64,000 bases of DNA from UBA4582 sp965657335. GTDB taxonomy: Bacteria; Pseudomonadota; Gammaproteobacteria; Pseudomonadales; Azotimanducaceae. The DNA is taken from the NCBI GenBank assembly GCA_965657335.1, contig CBFHOH010000012.1, positions 1 through 64,000 on the forward strand. The letters run 5' to 3'. The translations under genes were made by a program, and so were the position numbers. Shown here one piece after another: positions 1-7,942 of the stretch (position 1 is the first letter of the stretch; each line of letters starts with the position of its first letter). The notes beneath the pieces are model-generated. The model was not told the origin of the DNA. It worked only from the letters and a program-made list of their open reading frames with translations, and ran no database searches.

Positions 1-489
1 ATCGACCGAAAGACCATGGCTCAATGGAATTACAGGTAAAGGTGCCTTGATTTTACTATCCTCTAGGACCTTCGTTCTTAGACATATTGGTGTTCAGCTA
101 CCGTCGTTTCTCGGTAATATGAATTCAAGGACTGTGACATTCTGAATGCTAACTTTGACGCAATTGCCTATCACCCACCAAAACGCGCCTTCCGCCGCAA
201 GGGTTCTCTTCACTCATAATTCATCACCAAAACAACAAGGTGGGCAAGGCGTGGGCGTTCAAGGTTTTGTTTCTATCGAATATCAGCCGAATAGCGCCGA
301 TGAAACGCATTAGAACACCTTTGTCTTCTTTCTGTTTCGTCAAAGTGCACTAGCGAACGACGCTTCTCTTTCATTTTATACCTCTAGATAAACAAGAAAA
401 GGGGGTTAATCCGCCCTTTGCTCTTCGAACATGAGCTAGATCAATGAATTGGTCGCTGACTGACCTAAGATGGTTAAAAAGTAGAAGTG
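1..489. other. Intergenic / upstream region without a gene
   Basis: I see no convincing coding region here. A short inverted repeat (AAAGGG at 398-403 with CCCTTT at 414-419) precedes ctaB by about 70 bases. It has no following T run, so it could be a weak hairpin of the leader or the tail of an upstream unit. The promoter for the ctaB operon should lie in the AT-rich stretch after about 360, but no clear -35/-10 pair can be defended. Confidence 0.4.
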
Positions 490-1389
490 ATGATGATCAA
501 CCACATACACTCTGAAACAGTACCAACCTGGCGGGATTACATTGAGTTGTGTAAACCCAACGTCGTATTGCTGATGCTGCTGTGTTCGGTGGTCGGCATG
601 TTCCTTGCCGCCGATGGCATGGTGCCACTGTCTGCGCTGATATTTGGCAACCTCGGACTGGCGTTAGTCGCAGGCTCCGCTGCAGCGCTAAATCATCTTG
701 TCGATGCTAGCGTAGATGCAAAAATGGCAAGAACAAGGAACCGCCCCGTGGCAACGGGCCGGGTATCACCGACACAAAGTGCTGTATTTATCACAGCGAC
801 GGGTGTCAGCGGCCTGCTAATTCTTTACCTACTGGTTAACCCGCTCACCGCAATGTTAAATTTTATGTCATGGCTGGGTTACGGCGTGATCTATACCGTC
901 TACCTGAAGCGTGCAACGCCGCAAAACATTGTTATTGGGGGCTTGTTTGGCGCGGCACCACCCTTGTTTGGCTGGACAGCAGTGACCGGCTCAATCGACA
1001 GCGGCGGCCTGTTACTGTTATTCATTATCTTTGCCTGGACACCACCCCATTTCTGGGCGCTTGCGATTGATCGCGTCGACGACTACCGCAAAGTACCTGA
1101 CATACCCATGCTGCCGGTGACGCACGGCATTGAGACAACCAAGTGGTACATCTTACTTTATACCGTGATGATGATCGGGGTCACCGTCTTACCATGGGTC
1201 ATCGGCATGAGCGGATTTCTGTACCTGATTTGCGCGTTATTGCTCGGCGCGGGATTTCTTTACCTGGCGGCTGAACTGCTGATTGGACGAAATCCAAAAA
1301 CTGCGATCAACATGTTTAAGTATTCAATCGTTTATTTGGGTCTGCTGTTTGCCGCGCTACTTGCAGACCACTACACCTTGTTTTGGTAA
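490..1389 (+). CDS. ctaB: Protoheme IX farnesyltransferase (heme O synthase)
   Basis: This UbiA-family integral membrane prenyltransferase adds a farnesyl chain to heme B to give heme O, the substrate of CtaA encoded two genes downstream. The protein is 299 residues, normal for the family, with about nine membrane helices. The first prenyl-diphosphate/Mg motif is NHLVDASVD at about residues 68-76, followed by the family RTRNRP signature. A second acidic loop (DDYRKVPDIPMLP) lies near residue 200. A GTG codon at 487 is directly followed by ATG ATG; the ATG at 490 is preferred. The stop is immediately followed by the ATG of the SCO gene, so the two are one transcript. The family call is sure; whether the heme serves an aa3 oxidase off the window or the nearby heme-copper enzymes is not shown. 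Confidence 0.95.
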   Translation: MMINHIHSETVPTWRDYIELCKPNVVLLMLLCSVVGMFLAADGMVPLSALIFGNLGLALVAGSAAALNHLVDASVDAKMARTRNRPVATGRVSPTQSAVFITATGVSGLLILYLLVNPLTAMLNFMSWLGYGVIYTVYLKRATPQNIVIGGLFGAAPPLFGWTAVTGSIDSGGLLLLFIIFAWTPPHFWALAIDRVDDYRKVPDIPMLPVTHGIETTKWYILLYTVMMIGVTVLPWVIGMSGFLYLICALLLGAGFLYLAAELLIGRNPKTAINMFKYSIVYLGLLFAALLADHYTLFW

Positions 1390-2037
1390 ATGGTCCTTCA
1401 AGTGAGCGACTCTAAAACCCCTAGCTACAGCTTGAATAAGCGATCTCTACTCTGGCTGTTGATGACATTGCTCATTATGTTGACGTTGTTCGCTGCAAAT
1501 TCACAACGTCATGAAATCATGAGCAGCTCCCAACTTCAGGCGCTTGGCTATGTCGAGCTGCACGACAGCGTGATGCTTGAAACAGTTCAGCTCATTGACA
1601 CCAATTCAGCTTTTATTGATGCGGGCATGTTTCAGGGTCAGTGGAGCTTGGTGTTTTTCGGATTTACTTTTTGTCCCGATATTTGCCCCACTACGCTCAG
1701 TGTACTGAACCGAGTCAAGCAAACCATGGGCTCAACTTCGCCGCAGATTATATTTGTTAGCGTTGATCCGGAACGTGACTCAGCTGAATCACTCAAAAAC
1801 TACACTAGCGCTTTCAACCCCGCTTTCAAGGCACTGACGGGCTCACTCGAACACATCACGGCTTTTGCGTACCAGCTACACACTGCTTTCAGCCGCGGCC
1901 CTGGCACCGTCGACTACTCTGTCGACCACAGCGTAAACATTGCCCTGATCAACCCTGCCGGGGAATATGTTGGATACTTCCGGATACCACATCAAAGTGA
2001 GTCAATTGTAAAAGTGCTTCAGGCGCTGACTCAATGA
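1390..2037 (+). CDS. SCO1/SenC-family copper chaperone
   Basis: This thioredoxin-fold protein is held in the inner membrane by one N-terminal helix (about residues 19-37), with its domain in the periplasm. It delivers copper to the CuA site of cytochrome oxidase subunit II. The copper ligands are all visible: CPDIC with Cys95 and Cys99, and His180 in the SVDHS motif. Length 215 residues is typical. It starts directly after the ctaB stop and overlaps the next gene by four bases (ATGA), so it is translationally coupled in the heme/copper assembly operon. A second SCO paralogue sits in the facing NO-reductase-like operon at 7079-7912, so copper delivery seems to be split between two enzymes. Confidence 0.93.
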   Translation: MVLQVSDSKTPSYSLNKRSLLWLLMTLLIMLTLFAANSQRHEIMSSSQLQALGYVELHDSVMLETVQLIDTNSAFIDAGMFQGQWSLVFFGFTFCPDICPTTLSVLNRVKQTMGSTSPQIIFVSVDPERDSAESLKNYTSAFNPAFKALTGSLEHITAFAYQLHTAFSRGPGTVDYSVDHSVNIALINPAGEYVGYFRIPHQSESIVKVLQALTQ

Positions 2038-2492
2038 GTATGGAGCAGAAAACACCAAAGCAACCACTGCAACATTCAGGAAACAGCCTGCTGCTGTTTT
2101 TCGGCACTGTGACCCTGTTAGCGGTAATTTTCCTCGTACCGGCGGTACTGGTGCCCTTTGTCATGACCGACGTACCAGATCGCGCTATGACCAAAGTTTT
2201 GTCGTTACATCAACAATCGGTATGGCTGGTAGAACGAACTTTCCAGAAACATCACGCAGAATCTCGACCGGGTCGTCTGGCTGCGCTTCCTCAAGAGACA
2301 AAAGACTGGATTGAACTGATTAATCCGATGGGTCGTAAGGCACCGGGTGGTGGCCTCGCGGTTAAAACAATCCCAGATGCTAATACTGGCGCGATCGGTC
2401 TTTCCGGTGACCAGTCTGAGGTTCGAATCACTGTGCCTGCTTATCGGGATCTGAAAGCCGTGACCGTGACAATCAGAGCGGACGGTAGCTGA
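2034..2492 (+). CDS. Membrane-anchored protein of the heme/copper assembly operon, unknown function
   Basis: I do not recognise this 152-residue protein. It has a basic, polar start, one strong membrane helix (about residues 18-44) and a roughly 105-residue domain that should face the periplasm. The C-terminal part has a DWIELINPMG stretch, a Gly-rich turn and then short beta strands. That pattern faintly recalls the globular end of type IV pilins, but the G/E of a prepilin cleavage site is missing. It overlaps sco by four bases and ctaA by one base (TGATG), so a role in oxidase assembly is inferred from context. Small unknown proteins at this place are common in gammaproteobacterial cox clusters. 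Confidence 0.75.
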   Translation: MSMEQKTPKQPLQHSGNSLLLFFGTVTLLAVIFLVPAVLVPFVMTDVPDRAMTKVLSLHQQSVWLVERTFQKHHAESRPGRLAALPQETKDWIELINPMGRKAPGGGLAVKTIPDANTGAIGLSGDQSEVRITVPAYRDLKAVTVTIRADGS

Positions 2493-3502
2493 TGTCTCGG
2501 TGGCTAACATTGATCACGCTGATCGCACTTATCATGAGCATCCTGATGGCCGTGCTTAGCGCCTATATCCGGCTCAGTGAATCAGGTATCGATTGCGCTC
2601 CATGGCCCGACTGCTTTCAATCATCGTTCAGTATTGACCTAGAACCGGGTATCGCTATCGAACAACAAGACCCGAACAGAGCTCTGCGTCTGAGTCATCG
2701 CTTTATGGCGAGCGCATTTGGATTGCTCGTTGTTTTGCTGTTTACCCTGTCAATATGGTCTCAGAGGCGACAAAAGAACAATTTGCTGGCACCGAGTTTG
2801 TGTCTGATAATTACCATTGTGCTTGCGATTGTTGGCACAAATTCGCCTGACCTTGCACACCCCATCGTTGCCACCACAAACCTCGTCGGCGGCATGGCTT
2901 TGGCAGTGATACTGTTGTGGTATCTTCAAACACTGATGAACAGCCGGCAGCCTTCCCCACCTCGTAAGATCTACTCAGCATCGGCCTTTGTGCTAATTTT
3001 CACCTCAGTTGCGTCCGGCGCTTGGGTCAGCGCGAATTTTGCCGCAGGCAGTTGTGCCGGGTTGTGCGACTTTTCAAACCTCACCGCTGAGGGCTCTTTA
3101 CCCGCTGAGGGCTTTCTATCCGCTGAGGGCGCTTTACCCGCTGAGGGCTTTCTATCCGCTGAGGGCTCTTTACCCGCTGAGAGCTCTGCCTTCTCTCCTT
3201 TTCGCGCGCTGGAGATTGACGCTTCGAGAGCTGTTATTACACCCGATATTCACAATGAAATGATTCTTGCCTGGCATCAATACATAGCGATATTCGCACT
3301 CTTGTTTGTCGGCGCACGGTGCCTACAACTGATGCAAAAGAATCCACGTCACGCTGCCACCCTCACGGCTTTGGCAGGCGCATTGGTCACGGTGGTTTTT
3401 CTGGAACACCAAGCACATAGTGTTTTTCTGGCAAGCCTACACAATGGCCTGGCCCTGATGCTGCTGATGACCCTACTAGTACAAGGCAGACAACATGACT
3501 GA
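2492..3502 (+). CDS. ctaA: Heme A synthase (COX15/CtaA) with a repeat insertion
   Basis: CtaA oxidises the C8 methyl of heme O to a formyl group, giving heme A. The 336-residue protein has eight predicted helices and the expected heme-ligand histidines: His69 (SHR), His123, His262 (WHQ) and His317 (LHN). Both periplasmic cysteine pairs are present, Cys35/Cys41 and Cys188/Cys192. Right after the second pair the protein carries six tandem copies of a six-residue AEG-x-L-x unit (residues about 198-233) encoded by 18-bp DNA repeats, which is not a family feature. The start overlaps the preceding stop by one base. The downstream 67-residue gene overlaps its end by eight bases. Confidence 0.92.
   Translation: MSRWLTLITLIALIMSILMAVLSAYIRLSESGIDCAPWPDCFQSSFSIDLEPGIAIEQQDPNRALRLSHRFMASAFGLLVVLLFTLSIWSQRRQKNNLLAPSLCLIITIVLAIVGTNSPDLAHPIVATTNLVGGMALAVILLWYLQTLMNSRQPSPPRKIYSASAFVLIFTSVASGAWVSANFAAGSCAGLCDFSNLTAEGSLPAEGFLSAEGALPAEGFLSAEGSLPAESSAFSPFRALEIDASRAVITPDIHNEMILAWHQYIAIFALLFVGARCLQLMQKNPRHAATLTALAGALVTVVFLEHQAHSVFLASLHNGLALMLLMTLLVQGRQHD
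3085..3192 (+). repeat. Six tandem 18-bp repeats inside ctaA
   Basis: The unit is CGCTGAGGGCTCTTTACC with two main variants that alternate (…CTCTTTACC and …CTTTCTATC), so the array also reads as a 36-bp higher-order repeat. Copies 1 and 5 are identical, copies 2 and 4 are identical, and copy 6 (3175-3192) is degenerate. All copies keep the reading frame and code AEGSLP / AEGFLS / AEGALP units in a periplasmic loop. Confidence 0.95.
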
Positions 3503-3698
3503 AATCCTGATTTATACTGCAACTGGCATTCTGCTTTACGGCCTAGCCGATGCAATATTGAAATTCATCGAAAGGATGCACGGTGACCCGATTCCGCATC
3601 GTAGTATTGTGTTTTTTATCATCATTTTCATGATGGCGATGATCGTCTTTCAGCTCATCAACCTTATATTCGTCGGTGACCCTAAGGTCTCGCCTTAG
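3495..3698 (+). CDS. Small two-helix membrane protein
   Basis: A 67-residue protein with two hydrophobic segments (about residues 5-22 and 38-60) joined by a polar loop rich in charged residues (ERMHGDPIPHRS). I do not recognise a family. It overlaps the end of ctaA by eight bases, so it is probably the last gene of the ctaB operon and may be a small oxidase assembly factor. Its stop lies inside the inverted repeat shared with the convergent gene at 3682. Confidence 0.6.
   Translation: MTEILIYTATGILLYGLADAILKFIERMHGDPIPHRSIVFFIIIFMMAMIVFQLINLIFVGDPKVSP
3682..3698. terminator. Inverted repeat shared by two convergent stop codons
   Basis: CTAAGG (3682-3687) and CCTTAG (3693-3698) form a six-base-pair stem around a five-base loop. 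The stops of the plus-strand 67-residue gene and the minus-strand heme-copper gene lie inside it, so the genes overlap by 17 bases. It may act as a small bidirectional hairpin terminator, but no clean T run follows in either direction. Confidence 0.35.
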
Positions 3699-5094
3699 CC
3701 GCTTTGGCTGAAAGCGCCTTGACGGCAATGATGATAAACAAAAGCCCGCCGATAGCTGAAATGAGTCCACCGATTCCCATCAAACCCATGCCTGCGACAC
3801 GGCCGAAAGAATCAAGCTCCTGCGCAGCACCCGCTACCTTCCTTTCAACCCCATAACCTCCAGACCAGACTAGACCGAGGATATGCAGGAATTGTCCTGA
3901 TGCATAGGTCCACAGTTGGATTCTCGCTAGACGAAAATTTACTTGTGGATAACCCAATCTTGGCAGCAGGTCGTAACCCGCGCCCATTAGCGCCAATGTC
4001 ACGCCAACAATACATCCATGGTAGTGCGCCGGTATTGTGACATTGCTACCAGTAATCATGAATCCAATGACACCGCCTGCCCCAAATAATAGCAGCGAAC
4101 TCATGGTGGCAGCATGCGCAGATTTTTGCCGGTCTGTTTCAGGGTGCGTTTGTACCAGACCATAATAGATCGCAAGCCCCAGCGGAAAAGTTGCCAGACT
4201 ACCGCCAAAGCTCATCAACCACGTAAACATTGGGCGATGCAGGTCATGGGTGACGTCGTACTGCCAATAAATCAGCGGCGCAACGAACACAGATGCTAGG
4301 CCCGCTAAAAACACCATCAATACGACCCGCTCACTCATGATCAATGGCGCACGCGTGACATTAGCCAACCACAGCCAACACACCATCATGAGCAGCGTGT
4401 AGGTATACTGCAGCACATGACCGCCTCCCCAGAACAATAACTCGTAATACAACTCACTAGTGGCCTGAACTGGCAAATCAAACCATGACCAGCCAAACAT
4501 CCACAAGGCAACAAGTGCAGAAATAGCGCTACAATTCAGCCCAAAACGCAGTACTCCGGCACCGCTGATCATATTACCCACCGGCGGCATGATGCTCATT
4601 ACCGTTAAAACCTGCGCGCCGATACCGACGCCGAACAAGACTAACCCGGTGAGAAACAGTGGATGCTCAAGCACGGGAATATAGTTGCTCATCAACGGTT
4701 TTGCCTCTGGCATAAAGCCCGCGAGAGACATCATCAACGTTGAGATCGCCAGAACAAAAAGCGTGACTCTATTAACTAGATAAAACCCTGTTTGACCCGC
4801 CAAGCTCCACAACACACAAGCAAACGCAAGAATCCAGACAAGAACCGACATATCAACATGGATAACCAGCGCCGTGTGAAAGAAATCAGCGTAAGGGATC
4901 AACTCGCCTATCAACGGCATCCTCGCTAGCACTAGAAGCACAGAGAAGACACCTGCGATGGCAAGCGCTACCACACTGAGCACAAACCACTTCGTGGCAA
5001 GGTCTCTTCGCTGATCAGAACCCACCTCCAATACGTAACCTTTATCGGTGTAATGTTCGTCAACCGCATTGTCAGCACTAAACTCGATCGTCAT
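3682..5094 (-). CDS. Atypical heme-copper oxidase superfamily subunit I
   Basis: This 470-residue protein has about 12 membrane helices and heme-copper oxidase core motifs: His79 in helix 2 (ALVIHVDMS, low-spin heme ligand), His226 in GGGHVLQY, and the His357-x-His359 pair (PAHYHG) for the two hemes. His226 is followed four residues later by Tyr230, the spacing of the cross-linked tyrosine in A/B-type oxygen reductases. The helix 7 site that should read HH reads THDLHR (His283, His286), so the copper site is not canonical. It starts with a four-base ATGA overlap after the gene at 5091 and ends the operon. Automated pipelines may call it cbb3-type, but I see no CcoO/CcoP partners. It may be a second catalytic subunit or an electron-wiring paralogue. 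Confidence 0.75.
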   Translation of the reverse strand: MTIEFSADNAVDEHYTDKGYVLEVGSDQRRDLATKWFVLSVVALAIAGVFSVLLVLARMPLIGELIPYADFFHTALVIHVDMSVLVWILAFACVLWSLAGQTGFYLVNRVTLFVLAISTLMMSLAGFMPEAKPLMSNYIPVLEHPLFLTGLVLFGVGIGAQVLTVMSIMPPVGNMISGAGVLRFGLNCSAISALVALWMFGWSWFDLPVQATSELYYELLFWGGGHVLQYTYTLLMMVCWLWLANVTRAPLIMSERVVLMVFLAGLASVFVAPLIYWQYDVTHDLHRPMFTWLMSFGGSLATFPLGLAIYYGLVQTHPETDRQKSAHAATMSSLLLFGAGGVIGFMITGSNVTIPAHYHGCIVGVTLALMGAGYDLLPRLGYPQVNFRLARIQLWTYASGQFLHILGLVWSGGYGVERKVAGAAQELDSFGRVAGMGLMGIGGLISAIGGLLFIIIAVKALSAKAAKARP

Positions 5095-5615
5095 AAAGTT
5101 TCGACTCCTGGCTGATAGAATCTGAAACCGTCATCCGAGTACTCAACGATGACGATGCTATTTGAATCCACGCTGATGTTCCGTTCGAATTCCTCAGTTT
5201 TCTTCTTCCCGACGAGCGAGTGCGTGACGCTCAAGTGCACTTCTCGATCTCCCGCTACTAATTCCAGTTTACGAAACAGAGCCAGCACCCCATCGTCATG
5301 TATGCCCGAGGGTGTTAGGTTCTCATGAATCAACAATGCATCGTCAACCTTCAAGCTGACAGCGAGCGGCGCTTTGGCGCGAGGGCAGATTGTTGGCCTG
5401 CGCATATTGGGTGCAAGCTGATTTAATTCCTCCTGATCCAGCACCCGGCACTCGCCAAGTGTTAAGCCGCTGTGTCGGACAACAAGTTTCAGCGCGGTCG
5501 TATCAGCGTTGTTGACGGTGTATGTCGGCAGATCAGTGAGAAAACCAAGCGGCAACGCCATCAGCATTAGCAGACCAGTTAGCAACATCCAACGTACTTT
5601 TATATCAACGTTCAT
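5091..5615 (-). CDS. Anchored periplasmic protein of unknown function in the heme-copper operon
   Basis: I do not recognise this 174-residue protein. It has one N-terminal membrane helix (about residues 8-26) and a beta-rich domain that should lie in the periplasm. There are two cysteines about 20 residues apart (GECRV and TICPR), which could form a disulfide or bind metal. It overlaps the end of the cytochrome b fusion gene by 11 bases, with a GAGG ribosome site inside that gene, and overlaps the following heme-copper gene by ATGA. The coupling suggests it is an accessory subunit of the 3682-5094 protein. Confidence 0.7.
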   Translation of the reverse strand: MNVDIKVRWMLLTGLLMLMALPLGFLTDLPTYTVNNADTTALKLVVRHSGLTLGECRVLDQEELNQLAPNMRRPTICPRAKAPLAVSLKVDDALLIHENLTPSGIHDDGVLALFRKLELVAGDREVHLSVTHSLVGKKKTEEFERNISVDSNSIVIVEYSDDGFRFYQPGVETL

Positions 5616-7068
5616 TGTTCATCGCCTCGATAGATTTTACGACCTCTTCGGACAGCAATTTTTCTCCGCCTTTGCCGGTCCAAAGCGTTGATACCCGCAC
5701 CGCAACATCCTCATATCGCAAATGGGGTTCCCGTTCATGAGCCAACCTGCCTTCCTGAATCTCAATACCATGACGGTGAAAACAATTGCCTGAGGCGCAT
5801 CCGCTAAGTAATACCGCTTCCAGACCTTCACGGCGGCAGAGAAAATCGAGATAAGAAGGCGGTAGTTGACCGATACACTCGAGCTTCAATGTGGCAACAA
5901 TTTCAGACTCCAGATGCTTCAGGTCGGCGCCATGCTGGCAACCAACAACCAGCACCTTGCCAGATGATTTTTCGTGTAAAGAGGCCTGAACGCGTGCAAG
6001 TATTTCTGCGTTTTTTTCATCAACCAAATTGATACCGCTAAACGCCTTGTTTACCGACTTAAATGGTGTCGCTGTTGGGCAGGCCCCGGCACAGATACCA
6101 CATCCGACGCACTTATCTGTGTCAACAACCGATTGCATGTGATTGCTTCGAGATTCATGCGGCATCATATCAATCGCATCGTAAGGACAATCGATAAAAC
6201 ACCAGCCACAACCATTACAAAAATCGGGATCAACTGTTGCGACAACTCGCCGCTTGGACGGCACAATAAAAGGCAACAAGATCAGTAAACCCGTCAGCGA
6301 AAAAAGTAAAAGCCAGACCATTCCGGGACCGATGAGATTCACGAGCGGAAAAGTGTTCATGCTAATCCAATCGATGTTGATGGTTTGCAACGGTTTGTTG
6401 AGATCAGCAGGCACACCACTGGTCGCCGGATGCACAAGAGATAACACTAGCAATGCCACCAGAACGGCCGCTGCCAAACCACGTTCAGGAAATGTGTTCG
6501 AGTCGCTGAGACGCTGGATGTGAATTAACATACCAAGCAGCAGTGAAAGCGGGATGCCAACATGGAGAAAAATAAGTAGCGTAAAGAAACGATCACTGAC
6601 GCGAGCGCCTTCGATGAAACCAAATGCCATCGGTTCAACAACAATCGGTAACGTATCAAACAACGCAGCAGTTGTTAGTGCGATGTACTGAGCCCGATCA
6701 TCCCATATCAGCCAGTAACCGCCGATAGACGAAGCGAACATAAGCCACAAAAGAGGTATCCCGGACAACCATGAAAAGCTGCGAGCGGCGAGAAAACGGC
6801 CTAGATAAAGCTCTCGAATCAGGTGCAACGTTACCGTAACGACCATGCCCGCCGTTGCATAGCGATGCAGACTTCTCATCAGCGAACCGACGAGAAACTG
6901 ATCTTCGGTAATACTGACAACCGATTGCCAGGCACCATTAATACTCGTCTCGAAAAAAATGAAGAGATAAACGCCGGTGACCGCGACAATCCAAAAAAAA
7001 TAGAACGACAGTGCACCAAGGTTGTACATGACGTTCCACTGTCCACGAATTCTGGCTTCCTGCCGCAT
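5605..7068 (-). CDS. Cytochrome b - 2x[4Fe-4S] - MvhD-like fusion protein
   Basis: The 487-residue protein joins three redox modules. Residues about 1-270 are a cytochrome b/b6 N-terminal domain with both heme pairs, His68/His82 and His169/His183 (each H-x13-H). Residues about 280-335 hold two bacterial ferredoxin motifs (Cys284/287/290/294 and Cys320/323/326/330). Residues about 370-470 look like the delta subunit of methyl-viologen hydrogenase (MvhD/FlpD) with CQHGAD and GCASGNC motifs. It should pass electrons between a cytoplasmic iron-sulfur partner and the quinone pool or the adjacent heme-copper proteins. The ATG at 7068 has an AAGGAG site five bases upstream and starts after the SenC stop; a longer TTG start is unlikely. 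Confidence 0.85.
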   Translation of the reverse strand: MRQEARIRGQWNVMYNLGALSFYFFWIVAVTGVYLFIFFETSINGAWQSVVSITEDQFLVGSLMRSLHRYATAGMVVTVTLHLIRELYLGRFLAARSFSWLSGIPLLWLMFASSIGGYWLIWDDRAQYIALTTAALFDTLPIVVEPMAFGFIEGARVSDRFFTLLIFLHVGIPLSLLLGMLIHIQRLSDSNTFPERGLAAAVLVALLVLSLVHPATSGVPADLNKPLQTINIDWISMNTFPLVNLIGPGMVWLLLFSLTGLLILLPFIVPSKRRVVATVDPDFCNGCGWCFIDCPYDAIDMMPHESRSNHMQSVVDTDKCVGCGICAGACPTATPFKSVNKAFSGINLVDEKNAEILARVQASLHEKSSGKVLVVGCQHGADLKHLESEIVATLKLECIGQLPPSYLDFLCRREGLEAVLLSGCASGNCFHRHGIEIQEGRLAHEREPHLRYEDVAVRVSTLWTGKGGEKLLSEEVVKSIEAMNNER

Positions 7069-7078
7069 CTCAGCTCCT

Positions 7079-7912
7079 TCAGGATGATTTCGAAGCAAGC
7101 GTTCGCGACCATTCGCGAATCAGCGCAACACCCAAGAGACCGACGCATGCAAAGCCAATAAACATGCCGATAAATAGTGAGTAATCGAACTTGTATTTGT
7201 CCTGAGCTGGATCGTAAACCGTGCAAAAAAGTCGAACCTTATTGGACACACTCGCCAGCAATGAATGCGTGGGTTGACCTAGCACCAGTTTTTTCAGGGG
7301 TTCAATCAATAGAGGCATATCAAACGATATTCCGTAGGTCTGCTGCCGGACTCGCAGGTCATTGTCGACCAGTGTTGCCTGCACTAGATGGTCAAAACCA
7401 CTCGCGCTTGGGTAATAGATAAATCCAAGTTGTTTTGTCAGTGCTTTCACAGTGTTTTCATCAGCGCTGAGAAAAAGCCAGTTGTCAGCGCTGACACCCT
7501 GTGCTTCAGCGAAGTGTTGCATCATTTGTGGATTATCGCGATGAACATCAAACCCGATAGATACAACATTAAACGACTCGCTTCCGAGAGAATTTGATGC
7601 CGCCCTAACGACCTTATTTAAATGTTGCGTTGTCGCAGGGCAGATGTGGTGGCAGCTGGTGTAGAGCAGACTGATGATCAGGGGTTTACCTGCGAGTGAC
7701 TTCAACGAGGTGAATTCGCCGGTTGAACTCTGGAAGTGATAGTTGTTCAACTGCCGACCTATTGCCGATTGGCTAACAGCGAGTGCATCACTGCGGTCAA
7801 ACTCGCTGACAGCAACCGCCCCAGTCTGATGATGCTCCATCATCTCCATGCTTTTAATCGCAGGAGAACTCAGCAACCCAATGCAAACAACCGTGCTGAT
7901 CAATTTTTTCAT
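7079..7912 (-). CDS. senC: SCO/SenC-family protein of the NO-reductase-like operon
   Basis: This SCO homologue (277 residues) has an N-terminal signal or anchor, the copper motif TSCHHICP with Cys-x3-Cys, and the distal histidine in GFDHLV. It is longer than the paralogue at 1390: after the thioredoxin fold it adds a linker with a further cysteine (RLFCTVYDP) and a C-terminal membrane helix near residues 245-265. Position directly downstream of subunits II and I matches the norS-norY-senC order known from ammonia oxidisers. It probably loads copper into the CuA subunit at 9634. The C-terminal extension is unusual for plain Sco1. Confidence 0.88.
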   Translation of the reverse strand: MKKLISTVVCIGLLSSPAIKSMEMMEHHQTGAVAVSEFDRSDALAVSQSAIGRQLNNYHFQSSTGEFTSLKSLAGKPLIISLLYTSCHHICPATTQHLNKVVRAASNSLGSESFNVVSIGFDVHRDNPQMMQHFAEAQGVSADNWLFLSADENTVKALTKQLGFIYYPSASGFDHLVQATLVDNDLRVRQQTYGISFDMPLLIEPLKKLVLGQPTHSLLASVSNKVRLFCTVYDPAQDKYKFDYSLFIGMFIGFACVGLLGVALIREWSRTLASKSS

Positions 7913-7942
7913 ATTCAGAGTCGCGCGATGAGGAAATCGGTG

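Noticed and set aside
398..419. Terminator before ctaB
   Set aside because: The AAAGGG/CCCTTT stem is short and no T run follows; kept only as a note in the intergenic entry.
3085..3192. CRISPR-like array
   Set aside because: Units are contiguous 18-bp tandem copies without spacers and lie in frame inside ctaA; no cas genes nearby.
3009..3263. Open frame over the ctaA repeats coding YPLRA-type repeats
   Set aside because: It is the other frame of the same 18-bp array; ctaA has the heme ligands and coupling, and this frame has no ribosome site or family.
3682..5094. cbb3 oxidase subunit CcoN
   Set aside because: No CcoO or CcoP genes beside it, and Tyr at +4 of the helix 6 His plus the altered helix 7 site do not match the C family.
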